Made by a program: the position numbers and the translations under genes. A stretch of DNA of 64,000 nucleotides, taken from Bradyrhizobium daqingense (GTDB lineage Bacteria > Pseudomonadota > Alphaproteobacteria > Rhizobiales > Xanthobacteraceae). The stretch is from contig NZ_CP088014.1 of the NCBI RefSeq assembly GCF_021044685.1, forward strand, positions 7,302,001 to 7,366,000, in the 5' to 3' direction. Under the pieces are notes generated by a model that saw only the letters and a program-made list of their open reading frames with translations, was not told the DNA's origin and made no database searches. This document shows, one piece after another, positions 16,255 to 24,820 of this stretch. Within the stretch, counting starts at the first letter, position 1. Every line of letters starts with the position of its first letter.

Positions 16255-17805
16255 TTACCAGAAGCCCCGCGGCATGGGCTGCGTCGACTGATAATACTGA
16301 TACTGGCCGCGCTGACGGCGCGGATTGACCGGCTGCACGTAGGGATCGCGCGGGTAGAAGAAGCCGAAGCCATTGCCGCCATTGTCCCAGCCGTCGTCGC
16401 TGGCGATCATGGCCGGCGCGGTCGGCTTGCGCGTGATGAAGCCGCCTTGCGGCTGGTTGCTCAGCACCGCGACGAATTCGGTGCGGTAGTTTGTTTCAGC
16501 GCTCAAGGGTTCGTCGGAGATGACGATCGACGAGCGCGGCAACGCGGTCGGCCCGATGCGATCCCACACCTCCTGGGGAATGGTGATCCGGTCGAGCGCA
16601 TCCCTCGCCTCGTCGCCGTTCTCGATCGTGACGATGCTCCAGCGCAGGCCTGTATCGGTCTTCGCCATCGCCGTGAAGATGTGCGTGCCGAGCGGCCGGT
16701 CGGGATTGCGGATCGTGACGGGGACCTCGATGCTGGTGTCGAACACCTCGCCGCCGCCATCGGGCGCCGGCTTGTGGGTGTTTCGCCGCACATAGAGCTT
16801 CTGCGTGGAGCGACTGATGTAGACTGAGACCGGCTCGAGCGCGAGCTTTGCGTCGGTCGCCGCCTTCACAGCGTCGGCCTTCCTGGCCGCCGTCGCCTTC
16901 GCAGCCTCCTTCGTGGCGGCGACCGCATCGCGCTTCGGCTGCGCGGCGGCCTTTGCCGCGTCGAGCTGCGTCGACGCGTCCGCGGCCTTGGCAGCGGCCT
17001 TCTGCTTCAGCTCCTCGGCCTTGGCACGAGCCTGATCGGTCTTCGCATTCGCCAGCGTCTTGTCGGCGAAGGCGAGCTCGGCATCCGCCCGGGACTTCTG
17101 CTGCTCCAACTTGCGCAGCGTCGCCGGGAGGGATGTTGCTTCCTTCGCGGCTACTGACGCGGCCTTCTTGGCTTCATCGGCGGCGCGCGTCGCCTCCTCG
17201 GCCTCGGCGGCGAGCTTGCCGATACGGTTCGGTGCCGTCGCGATGGCCTCCTGCTTCGGCACGAACAATGAGGGGTGCGAGATTTCGGTCGGGACCGTAT
17301 CTTCCGGCGAGACGATCACCCGCATTCCGATATAGGTCTTGTCGAACACGTTCTCGGCGAAGCCGAATGGCAGCCGCACGCAGCCATGCGAGGCGGCATA
17401 GCCGGGCAGCGGTCCACCATGCAGCGCGATGCCGTTCCAGGTGATGCGCTGCATATGCGGCATCCACGCATCGTCATACATGCTCGAGCGATGCTCCCGG
17501 TTCTTCTCGAGGATGGCGAACACGCCGGCCGGCGTCTCGCGTCCCGTGGTGCCCGTCGACACCGGCGCGCGCGCGATCCAGCCGTCCGCGTCATAGAAGG
17601 TGATTTGCTGGCTCTTGATCGACACGATCGCCATGATGGGATCGCCGGCCACGCGCGGCGCCACGGCTTCGGCGGTCTGACGGGCCTGCTTGGCCGCATT
17701 CGCCGGGACCGCTCCCGCAAAGAGGGTCAGCGTCACCAATGCTACGATCCCGGCAGCCCCCGGACGCGCCCTGGTGGTTCGCGTCGTCGTCGATCGGTTT
17801 TTCAT
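16255..17805 (-). CDS. L,D-transpeptidase with two YkuD-like domains
   Basis: A 516-residue exported protein. Residues 1-38 form a signal region (cut after PANA). The first YkuD domain (about 50-175) has the active-site motif SHGCVRLPFGFAENVF, so it can cross-link peptidoglycan or attach proteins to it. An Ala/Lys/Glu-rich coiled coil (about 195-325) follows. The C-terminal part (about 330-470) resembles a second YkuD fold (VYISRSTQKLYVRR, RPLGTHIFTAM) but carries SSIVISDEPLSAETNY where the catalytic SHGC motif would be, so it lacks the Cys. GAGG lies five bases before the ATG. Confidence 0.85.
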   Translation of the reverse strand: MKNRSTTTRTTRARPGAAGIVALVTLTLFAGAVPANAAKQARQTAEAVAPRVAGDPIMAIVSIKSQQITFYDADGWIARAPVSTGTTGRETPAGVFAILEKNREHRSSMYDDAWMPHMQRITWNGIALHGGPLPGYAASHGCVRLPFGFAENVFDKTYIGMRVIVSPEDTVPTEISHPSLFVPKQEAIATAPNRIGKLAAEAEEATRAADEAKKAASVAAKEATSLPATLRKLEQQKSRADAELAFADKTLANAKTDQARAKAEELKQKAAAKAADASTQLDAAKAAAQPKRDAVAATKEAAKATAARKADAVKAATDAKLALEPVSVYISRSTQKLYVRRNTHKPAPDGGGEVFDTSIEVPVTIRNPDRPLGTHIFTAMAKTDTGLRWSIVTIENGDEARDALDRITIPQEVWDRIGPTALPRSSIVISDEPLSAETNYRTEFVAVLSNQPQGGFITRKPTAPAMIASDDGWDNGGNGFGFFYPRDPYVQPVNPRRQRGQYQYYQSTQPMPRGFW

Positions 17806-18057
17806 GCCATCCTCGGTCGAACTGCCAGTCTGCTGGTGTCGCTCAGAATATCAATTTGCGATCTCTGGATTAAGAAAGCGCAGCCGCCTTACGTTCCGTC
17901 TGTGGCGAGATTCGGCACGTTCCGGCGACAAATCCTGTCATATACGACCGTTCGCACAGGCGGAAGGCGGCCTCCGGCCGAAGCTGACCCGAAGCCGGCC
18001 TCAAGCGCTGCGGCAGAATGTCCGGTCAGCCGCCAGGAGGCGTTTACCTAGGCGCAA

Positions 18058-19494
18058 CTAGACGCCGAGTGCCTTGCGATTGAGCGTGCGCAGCAAACGC
18101 AGCGACAGCGTTCGCACGTTCGCGACGTTCAACAGCCAGGCCGCGGCGACGTAAGCGAGGCCGCCCGCGAGGCTGACGATGACGAGCGACACCGGACCGG
18201 TGCCGCCGGCTTGCGATCGCGCCACCAGGATCGCGGCCGCCATCGCCGCGGCAGAGACGGCGACACCGGCGAGGCGATGGAGGTCGAATGGCACCGGATG
18301 GGCGCGGTGCATCAGGACGACGGCAACCAGAAAGCCGATCGCCTCGGTCGCGAAGGTCGCCAGCGCCGCACCATAGAGGCCATAGCCGGCGACCAGAGCG
18401 ACCATCAGGACGATGCTGACGACGAGCGTGAGGAAGGATTGCGCAGCCAGCATGAAGGGCTTTTCGGCGAGCTGGAAGCTGATCTGGACATAGAACTGGT
18501 TGGCGATGCCGAAGAAGCGCGCGAGCACCAAGATCGGCAGCAGCGCGGTCACCCCGGCGCGGAAATCCACGCCGACCAGCGTGCCGGCGACTTGGTCCGC
18601 GGCCAGCGCGAGCCAGACCGCGACGGGAGCAACGACGACGAGCAGCAGTTCGAGGCTTTCGGTGAGCCGCTCCCGCGTGACCGCATCGTCCTTCTCGGAC
18701 AGGGAGCGGAACACCAGCGGCACGGTCGCCGCGGCGACGCTGGACGCGATCATGACCATGAACTGGCGCGGCAGATCGGCGGCGACGCCGAAGATGCCGG
18801 CGGCGTCCTTGCCGAGCAGATAGGCAACGATGAGCCGGTCGCAGGTCGAATAGAGCGCGACGGACAATCCGGCCAGCGTCAGGGGAAGGCCGTAGCGCGC
18901 GAGTTGCATGAACTGGTCGCGCTGAAACCGCGCGATCCTCCTGCGGTCACCGACCAGATTCAGGATGATGCCGGTGAGCGAACCGAGGCCAAATGCAGCG
19001 AGCAGGCCGATGCCGCCCCAACCGAACCAGACGGCGGCGAGGCCGAAGCCGACGCTCGCCACGCTGCGCACGATGGAGATCGCCGCGAACCGATAGGGCC
19101 GCAATTTGGCGCGCTCGAACTCCTGGCCGACATCGACCGCATTGGCCATGATCGCGACGAACATGCTGGCGAGCAGCAGCTCGACGCTGACGTCGGTGCG
19201 GAACAGGAACACCAGCGGGGTCATCGCACAGAGAGTTGCGGCCGTCAGCACGAAGGCCACGATCGCCGTGCCGCGAAAGTCGACGTCCGCGGACATCGCC
19301 TGATAGCGCGACACCGACAGCTTGATCCAAGCGAAGAAGATCGCGCCCAGGATCCCGGCAAGGCTGATGCCGACGACATAGACGCCGTACTCCGCCGGCG
19401 ACAGCAGCCGTGTGTAGGCCGTGACCGCGAAGAAGCCCACCGCCGCAGGCAGGATGTAGGCGACCAGGTAGATCGAGAAATGGCGGTTCAGCAT
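18058..19494 (-). CDS. Polysaccharide flippase (Wzx/MATE-like)
   Basis: A 478-residue integral membrane protein with about 12 to 14 hydrophobic segments and few charges, of the oligosaccharide flippase/MurJ-like superfamily. It begins YLVAYILPAAVGFFAVTAYT then RLLSPAEYGVYVVG, the usual start of Wzx proteins. It would move lipid-linked saccharide units across the inner membrane. It lies head-to-head with a glycosyltransferase gene (248 bp between starts), which with the GH10 and DUF6492 genes forms a small polysaccharide locus. I see nothing specific in the 252 bp beyond its 3' end (17806-18057). Confidence 0.85.
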   Translation of the reverse strand: MLNRHFSIYLVAYILPAAVGFFAVTAYTRLLSPAEYGVYVVGISLAGILGAIFFAWIKLSVSRYQAMSADVDFRGTAIVAFVLTAATLCAMTPLVFLFRTDVSVELLLASMFVAIMANAVDVGQEFERAKLRPYRFAAISIVRSVASVGFGLAAVWFGWGGIGLLAAFGLGSLTGIILNLVGDRRRIARFQRDQFMQLARYGLPLTLAGLSVALYSTCDRLIVAYLLGKDAAGIFGVAADLPRQFMVMIASSVAAATVPLVFRSLSEKDDAVTRERLTESLELLLVVVAPVAVWLALAADQVAGTLVGVDFRAGVTALLPILVLARFFGIANQFYVQISFQLAEKPFMLAAQSFLTLVVSIVLMVALVAGYGLYGAALATFATEAIGFLVAVVLMHRAHPVPFDLHRLAGVAVSAAAMAAAILVARSQAGGTGPVSLVIVSLAGGLAYVAAAWLLNVANVRTLSLRLLRTLNRKALGV

Positions 19495-19742
19495 GCGAGC
19501 ACGGGACCGTGGGCGGCGATCAGGATTAACGGAGCGTTAAGGCAGATGGGCGTGGCAATCGGACTGCGCCGCCGGCATCGGCGAGGATAGCCGCATAAGC
19601 CTGCAAATCGGATTGCGAATGGAGCGACCGCGCGGTTATCGCGCGTTAGCGTTAAATTTGCCCTGTCCTTGTAGGGTCGGCTGGGATCAAAGAAAAGAAA
19701 CAATGCTAGCGAAGCCTCGCCCTGCTCCTCCGATGCACTGAT

Positions 19743-20840
19743 GTGACTGACATGGACGTTGCCGAACGAACCCGGGCGAAATCGGCCTCCCTGCCCCAGC
19801 GCGACGCCGATGCTCCCACGCGCCCGACGGATCCCGGCGCGAAAGGCCACGACAGAATGGTCCTCAACCTCTTTTTCGAAGAACGGGACGACCGCTGGTT
19901 TCCCGGCGACCGGCACCTCCGGCCGCTGCTGCGCCGCCTGCTGATGGGCAAGTCCTTCGTCAGCGGACAGCGGCGCGTCCTGCTCAACCTGTGCGCAGGC
20001 CTCGACCGGCTCGGCATCCGCTATCGCCTCAATGATTATCGCTACATCCGGAAGCATCCGGAGGAACTGGCCTGCATCATCGGCCGGCCGTTCGTGCTCG
20101 ATTGGTTCAAGTGGCAGAACCCGCTTTTGCTCGGCGTTGCCATGTACGATCACCCGATCGATGCGCCGGAGAGCCTGAAGGATCTCGACGTGCGGCGCGT
20201 GCTGGTGCCGTGCGCCTGGTATGCCGACATGTTCCGTCCGCATTGGCCCCATGTCGGCGCCTGGCCCGTCGGCATCGAGACCGATCTGTGGACGCCGGCG
20301 CCGGCCGCGCAGAAGAGCGTCGACGTGCTGCTCTATGACAAGGTCCGTTGGGATTACGACCGGTACGAACCGGAGCTGATCGAGCCGATCCGCAAGCATC
20401 TCGAAACCAGCGGCCGCACCGTCGAAGTGATCCGCTACGGCCATTACAAAGAGGACGATTACAAGGCCGCGCTGGCGCGCTGCCGCAGCATGATCTTCCT
20501 CTGCGAGCACGAGAGCCAGGGCATCGCCTGCCAGCAGGCGCTGTCGAGCGGCGTGCCCGTCTTTGCCTGGGACCGCGGCGGGCCGTGGCAGGATCCCAAA
20601 TATTTCCCTGATAAGGTGAGATACGAGGGCGACGTGTCCTCGGTGCCCTATTTCGACGCGCGCTGCGGCATGACCTTCACTGACGCGGACGGCTTCACCG
20701 CGGGCTGGGGCCGCTTCTGGTCGCAGCTCAGCGCAGGGGGCTTCGCGCCGCGTGATTATGTCCTGGACAATCTGACGCTCGAGAAGGGCGCGCTTCGCTA
20801 CTACGAGATCGCGGAAGCCGCGATCCAGCGTCACGCGTGA
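19743..20840 (+). CDS. Glycosyltransferase (family 1/4-like)
   Basis: A protein of up to 365 residues. The core starts at MVLNLFFEERDDRWFPGDRH and includes VLVPCAWYADMFRP, VGIETDLWTP and a C-terminal nucleotide-sugar region, FLCEHESQGIACQQALSSGV then PVFAWDRGG, whose E-x7-type Glu motif is typical of GT4-like retaining transferases. The first 38 residues from the GTG at 19743 are low-complexity and lack a good ribosome site; ATG at 19752 or 19857 could be the true start. Its stop overlaps the GH10 start by four bases (GTGA), so a glycan-building and a glycan-cutting enzyme are coupled. Confidence 0.82.
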   Translation: MTDMDVAERTRAKSASLPQRDADAPTRPTDPGAKGHDRMVLNLFFEERDDRWFPGDRHLRPLLRRLLMGKSFVSGQRRVLLNLCAGLDRLGIRYRLNDYRYIRKHPEELACIIGRPFVLDWFKWQNPLLLGVAMYDHPIDAPESLKDLDVRRVLVPCAWYADMFRPHWPHVGAWPVGIETDLWTPAPAAQKSVDVLLYDKVRWDYDRYEPELIEPIRKHLETSGRTVEVIRYGHYKEDDYKAALARCRSMIFLCEHESQGIACQQALSSGVPVFAWDRGGPWQDPKYFPDKVRYEGDVSSVPYFDARCGMTFTDADGFTAGWGRFWSQLSAGGFAPRDYVLDNLTLEKGALRYYEIAEAAIQRHA

Positions 20841-21904
20841 CCCGGCTCGACCGACGCCAATTCCTGCTCGGCAGCGCCGCAACGCTCGCGGCGGGTGCAT
20901 CGACGTCGGCCGCGCCGGCCTCGAAGTTCGCCCAGCGTCGCCCGGGCTATGGCGCCGCCGCGACGCTCTGGGACCTGCAAGCCGATCCGCGGCTCGGGGA
21001 AGCCATCAGCACCTATTGCACGCAGGTCGTGCCGGTGCTGGAGTTGAAATGGCCGATGCTGCGGCCGGACGCGCACACCTTCGCGTTCGAGCGCGCCGAT
21101 GCCATCCTGGATTTTGCGCGGGCAAACGACCTGACGATGCGCGGCCACGCGCTGGCCTGGTATCACGACATTCCCGACTGGACCAAGCAGATCAAGGACA
21201 CCAAAGGCGTCGAGCGCGCCTATCGCGACCACATCGGCACCGTCGTCTCCTATTACAAGGACAAGCTGACTTCGTGGGACGTCGTCAACGAGCCGATCCC
21301 CGACAATCCGAGGAAGGTCACCGACCGGCGCGACACGTTCTGGACGCAGCATCTCGGCAATGGCTGGATTCCGCTGGCCTTCCGCACGGCCGCCGCAGCC
21401 GATCCTTTCGTCAAGCTTGCAATCAACGAATACGACATCGAGTCCGCGAAGGACTCCTTCATCGCCAAGCGCGCAGCCTACCGTCACCTGATCATGGAGC
21501 TGCTCGACCAGGGCGTTCCGCTTCACGCCGTGGGCCTGCAATCGCATCTGCATGCCGAGCTCGAGATCGACACGCACGGGCTCGCCGAATTCGTCACCGA
21601 GCTGCGGTCCTGGGGGCTCGAGGTGCTCGTCACCGAGCTCGACGTCGACGACCAAAAACTGGCGGGAAGCCCGGCGGAGCGCGACGCGATCGTCGCCAAG
21701 CGCGTCGACGACCTGCTGACCGCGATGTCGACCAGCGGACCGGTGCGCTCGATCCTGACCTGGGGCATCTCGGACCGCTACAGCTGGATCAACGGCACCT
21801 TCGCCCGCAAGGACAAGCAGCCGAACCGTCCGCTGCCGCTCGACGGCGAGTTCAAGCCGAAGCCGTTCATGGACGTCATCAGCAAGTTCACGAAGGACGC
21901 TTGA
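20837..21904 (+). CDS. GH10 endo-beta-xylanase-like glycosidase, Tat-exported
   Basis: A 355-residue glycoside hydrolase family 10 enzyme. The N-terminus TRLDRRQFLLGSAATLAAGA is a twin-arginine signal. The (beta/alpha)8 barrel has MRGHALAWYHDIPDW, the acid/base Glu in SWDVVNEPIP, the HAVGLQSHLH segment, the nucleophile Glu in LVTELDVDD, and WGISDRYSW. Both catalytic Glu residues are present. GH10 enzymes cut beta-1,4-xylan. Here, coupling to a glycosyltransferase and nearness to a flippase suggest that it trims the cell's own exopolysaccharide rather than plant xylan, which is an inference. The start is the GTG that overlaps the previous stop. Confidence 0.9.
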   Translation: MTRLDRRQFLLGSAATLAAGASTSAAPASKFAQRRPGYGAAATLWDLQADPRLGEAISTYCTQVVPVLELKWPMLRPDAHTFAFERADAILDFARANDLTMRGHALAWYHDIPDWTKQIKDTKGVERAYRDHIGTVVSYYKDKLTSWDVVNEPIPDNPRKVTDRRDTFWTQHLGNGWIPLAFRTAAAADPFVKLAINEYDIESAKDSFIAKRAAYRHLIMELLDQGVPLHAVGLQSHLHAELEIDTHGLAEFVTELRSWGLEVLVTELDVDDQKLAGSPAERDAIVAKRVDDLLTAMSTSGPVRSILTWGISDRYSWINGTFARKDKQPNRPLPLDGEFKPKPFMDVISKFTKDA

Positions 21905-21907
21905 GGA

Positions 21908-22858
21908 CTAGCGCGTCCTCGGCGTCTCGAATTCGCTCTCTTCGCCCATATGGTCAGGCGAAAGGCTCGGCGCGCGCCGGTCGCGCGAGGAGAGGCGAAA
22001 CACGTCGCGGATGTCGTCGACCGAAGTCGACGAATAAGACTGAATGCAGAGCGCGACTTGTTCCGGCGAAGCGGCCTGTATCATCGCTTCGATGGCCGGA
22101 CGATCGAGAGGCGTGTCGTCCCAATGCGAGACCGCGATGCTGTCTTCCGTGACCCGATGGGTTGCCAGATGCTTCGGCGAATTCGCGACGAAGTTGCCGT
22201 AGAGCAGATATTCGGAGAACTTCTTCTTCCGGCACAGCGCCAGGGCCCAGCTCAGGCCGGTTGCCGATTTGATGGCGCCGGTCATCGCGCGCGCGGTGTC
22301 CTTGTCCCAGACCAGCGCGTTGCCGACATAATCGTCTGCCGGGAACGAACGCTGCCCGATTCCCAGGAGCTGATCGATCGTGCGGAGCCACACGCCGTGC
22401 ACCGGGTGGTCGGCGCCGATCGCCTTGGGCGTGACGAAGAGCGGCGTCTTCTCACCGCCGGCATATTGGCCGACGTCGAATTCACGGAAGAACAGATTGT
22501 CCGAATCCAGGATGCAGACGCGCTGCTCGGGCGCATTGAGCACGCCGGCGATCTTCAGGATCTGCTGGATGTGCCAGCCGTGCACCGGCGAGGACAGCAA
22601 CGACAGCCAGACGCGCCGCTTGCTGAGGAACTGCAGCGCCGGCGGCAGCGCGAACAGCCATTTCGGCAGGTAACGCGAGGCCGGGACGATGACCCGCTTG
22701 TCGGAGGCGAACCGCTCGAACAGCGGCACGTCCTCATCGTTAACGAGAACATAATGCCGCGTATAACCCGAGAGCCAGGTGTCGATGCTCTGGCTGAGCA
22801 GCGAAAAGCGCTCGATATCCTTGGCGTAGCTGGCGGTCAGCAAGGCAACGGAATGCAT
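21908..22858 (-). CDS. DUF6492 protein (glycosyltransferase-like)
   Basis: A 316-residue cytosolic protein of the DUF6492 type, beginning MHSVALLTASYAKDIERFSL and containing HYVLVNDEDVPLFERF and the acidic motif VCILDSDNLFFREFDV, which resembles the DxD region of GT-A-fold transferases. TGLSWALALCRKKKFSEYLL follows. Known function is lacking; a nucleotide-sugar-dependent transferase is the likely guess. The start at 22858 is preferred to 22882 because family proteins begin near SVALLTASY. It converges on the GH10 gene with 3 bp between stops. Confidence 0.75.
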   Translation of the reverse strand: MHSVALLTASYAKDIERFSLLSQSIDTWLSGYTRHYVLVNDEDVPLFERFASDKRVIVPASRYLPKWLFALPPALQFLSKRRVWLSLLSSPVHGWHIQQILKIAGVLNAPEQRVCILDSDNLFFREFDVGQYAGGEKTPLFVTPKAIGADHPVHGVWLRTIDQLLGIGQRSFPADDYVGNALVWDKDTARAMTGAIKSATGLSWALALCRKKKFSEYLLYGNFVANSPKHLATHRVTEDSIAVSHWDDTPLDRPAIEAMIQAASPEQVALCIQSYSSTSVDDIRDVFRLSSRDRRAPSLSPDHMGEESEFETPRTR

Positions 22859-22962
22859 GGGGCGCGCTCGAATGGCCATCAAGCCGCAGTCATAGCGGCA
22901 GCGCGAGACGCCGCAAACTCACTTTCCGAATCAAGGTAAAGCGAAACGATTGTCGAAGAAGG

Positions 22963-23565
22963 CTATCTCCCGGACTTCAGGCTCTTGATGTACGCAACCG
23001 CTCTCTCCGCGACAGCCGGATCAAGGTCAGTTTCGTAAACCCTTCGTTCAACGAGAGCCAAGTCTAACGGGCGTTTCGCATGAATCGCAGCTACGAACCG
23101 CTTGTCCCTCTCATCCAACCTAGCGAGCTTGGACACAACGAGATCCTCCGGCGCGGGGGCCACACCGGTCACCGTCCGTCCCGCGACCTCCGTTCTCACG
23201 CTGACCGCCCGGCCCTGCCAGCCCTTCGGAAGCCTGGCCGTCGTCTCGTCAACGCCATCGATATAGAAGCCGTGCGCGCGGTGAAACGGGCTTTCCGATC
23301 CGAAGAGGCCGTCGATATGTTCGGACGCGACCGGCTGCACACCGTCGCGCGTGCGTTTGGCCTCCGTGAGTTCCCAGATTTTCGCGTTGGCTGGAAACGC
23401 GTCAATCTCCGGCGATTGTCTGGCAACCTCGGGCGCATCCGGCATGGAGGCTAGAATTGCTTGGCTGCCGACGACGAATACAGTATCCGTCTCGAATTCA
23501 TAAGCGAGAGCTCGGACCGCCCTCAGCAAATCCTCAAAGGTACGCAGCGACCCGCCGTTGGACAT
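22963..23565 (-). CDS. DUF6036-like nucleotidyltransferase (toxin-antitoxin type)
   Basis: A 200-residue protein resembling the DUF6036/MNT-like nucleotidyltransferase group. FVVGSQAILASMPDAPE and the following SPEIDAFPANA place Gly-Ser and the acidic residues as in minimal nucleotidyltransferases. Then come RLPKGWQGRAVSVRTEVAGR and VSKLARLDERDKRF, where Lys/Asp residues close the fold. Its ATG overlaps the upstream stop (TAATG), so it is coupled to the 126-residue protein before it. Members of this family are often paired with a small partner in toxin-antitoxin or defence modules. Base composition is visibly less GC-rich than the neighbours, suggesting acquisition. Confidence 0.65.
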   Translation of the reverse strand: MSNGGSLRTFEDLLRAVRALAYEFETDTVFVVGSQAILASMPDAPEVARQSPEIDAFPANAKIWELTEAKRTRDGVQPVASEHIDGLFGSESPFHRAHGFYIDGVDETTARLPKGWQGRAVSVRTEVAGRTVTGVAPAPEDLVVSKLARLDERDKRFVAAIHAKRPLDLALVERRVYETDLDPAVAERAVAYIKSLKSGR

Positions 23566-23945
23566 TATGCTCCTCGGGCGGAAACAGTGCGAGTATTCGA
23601 GCCGCGTTGGGCAACACGTCTTGCAGCTCTCCTCAACCGGACCCTTGCGTCATAGTCTCCAAAATGGACGCCCTCGACGAGGTAGAACGGAGATGAATTG
23701 CGCAGTCTCACCATCTCGCGATCGCGGCTGATCAGTTTCAGTACAAGTTCCCCGGTTGGAAGTGCGAGCAGTTCCCGCCATTCGCGCGCGAATGGCCAGT
23801 CCACGAATTGAGCCGCCTGACGGGTATGAGCTGCCTTAGCCTGTTCGACCAAAGATGGGTCGCGACGAAGTCTCCGCACAATCAGCCGATGCATCATCAG
23901 CTTCGCGGTATCGCCAACCACGCCCTCGTTCAATCCATCTTCCAT
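23565..23945 (-). CDS. Partner protein of the nucleotidyltransferase module
   Basis: A 126-residue, basic, helical protein: MEDGLNEGVVGDTAKLMMHR, then LRRDPSLVEQAKAAHTRQAA, EWRELLALPTGELVLKLISR and NSSPFYLVEGVHFGDYDARV. I recognise this layout only as a recurring, unnamed partner of nucleotidyltransferase-like genes. No DNA-binding motif is certain. It precedes the DUF6036-like gene with TAATG overlap and would be the antitoxin or regulator in a two-gene module. It shares the lower GC of its partner. Confidence 0.6.
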   Translation of the reverse strand: MEDGLNEGVVGDTAKLMMHRLIVRRLRRDPSLVEQAKAAHTRQAAQFVDWPFAREWRELLALPTGELVLKLISRDREMVRLRNSSPFYLVEGVHFGDYDARVRLRRAARRVAQRGSNTRTVSARGA

Positions 23946-24027
23946 CTGCCTATCCGGGCTCAGCTTGAAATATAGACAACCTGACGAGAACAAGAAAGGG
24001 CGCAAGGTTCCAAGACCACCAGCCGGC

Positions 24028-24819
24028 CTAATCCGCCGGCAGCCCCTGCTCGAGCCTGCGAAAGCGCAGCGGCGCCAGGGCGGAGGCGCGCTGCCACCAG
24101 TCGGCGACGCGGTCGTCGAGCGCGGTCGCACCGCGGCCCTGGCCGGGGAATATCCGGATCTGCTGCACCGCCTCGGCCACAAAGCTCCTGCCCTTGCGCG
24201 TGATCCTGAGGGCGGCGCCTTCGCGGTCCCGCTGGGTCAGCGGCACCAGGAGGCGGCCGCGCGGACGGAGCGATTGCAGCCAGTGCGGATGTGGATGCGA
24301 GAAGCCGGCGTGGACGATGATCACGTCTGCCGTTTCGCGGCTCTCCTCGCATCCGTCGCTGTGGACCACCTCGACATTGCTATAGGCGCGAAGATAATCC
24401 GCAGCGCGCGCCGCAAACCGCTCGTCACATTCGATTGCAGTCACCCTGCCCTTTGGGCCAACGATCTTCGACAGCACCGCCGAGAAATAGCCGAGTCCGC
24501 AGCCGATCTGGAGCACGCGATCCTTCTCCCCGACATCGAGCTGGTCGATGAAATGCGCCCATAGGCTCGGCAACCCGGTGTCGAGCTTGCGGCGCGCATC
24601 GATCGCGACCAGCACATTGTCGTAGAGATGCACGGGATCGGCATCTGGCGTCAGCCGGTAGATGCGCGCGGCCTCGCTCTTGATGCGCCAGGGCCCCTTG
24701 GCCAGAAAATCCTCGCGAGGAATAGCGGCGAGCGCTTCGAGCAGGCGCTTCGAGCCAATCCGCTCGCGCTTTGCGATCCTCTCGACATAGCGCGCACGCG
24801 CGGCAGCGAGATCGCTCAT
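24028..24819 (-). CDS. PCMT-family methyltransferase (protein-L-isoaspartate-like)
   Basis: A 263-residue class I methyltransferase of the PCMT family. PREDFLAKGPWRIKSEAARI is the pre-motif region, VLQIGCGLGYFSAVLSKIVG is the SAM-binding motif I, and VTAIECDERFAARAADYL follows. The family repairs isoaspartyl residues, but many bacterial paralogues have other or unknown targets. Its usual substrate loop is not clearly conserved here, so the specific activity is open. Its ATG lies one base after the stop of the large cyclase-ATPase gene (TGACATG), making the two probably co-translated. Confidence 0.78.
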   Translation of the reverse strand: MSDLAAARARYVERIAKRERIGSKRLLEALAAIPREDFLAKGPWRIKSEAARIYRLTPDADPVHLYDNVLVAIDARRKLDTGLPSLWAHFIDQLDVGEKDRVLQIGCGLGYFSAVLSKIVGPKGRVTAIECDERFAARAADYLRAYSNVEVVHSDGCEESRETADVIIVHAGFSHPHPHWLQSLRPRGRLLVPLTQRDREGAALRITRKGRSFVAEAVQQIRIFPGQGRGATALDDRVADWWQRASALAPLRFRRLEQGLPAD

Positions 24820-24820
24820 G

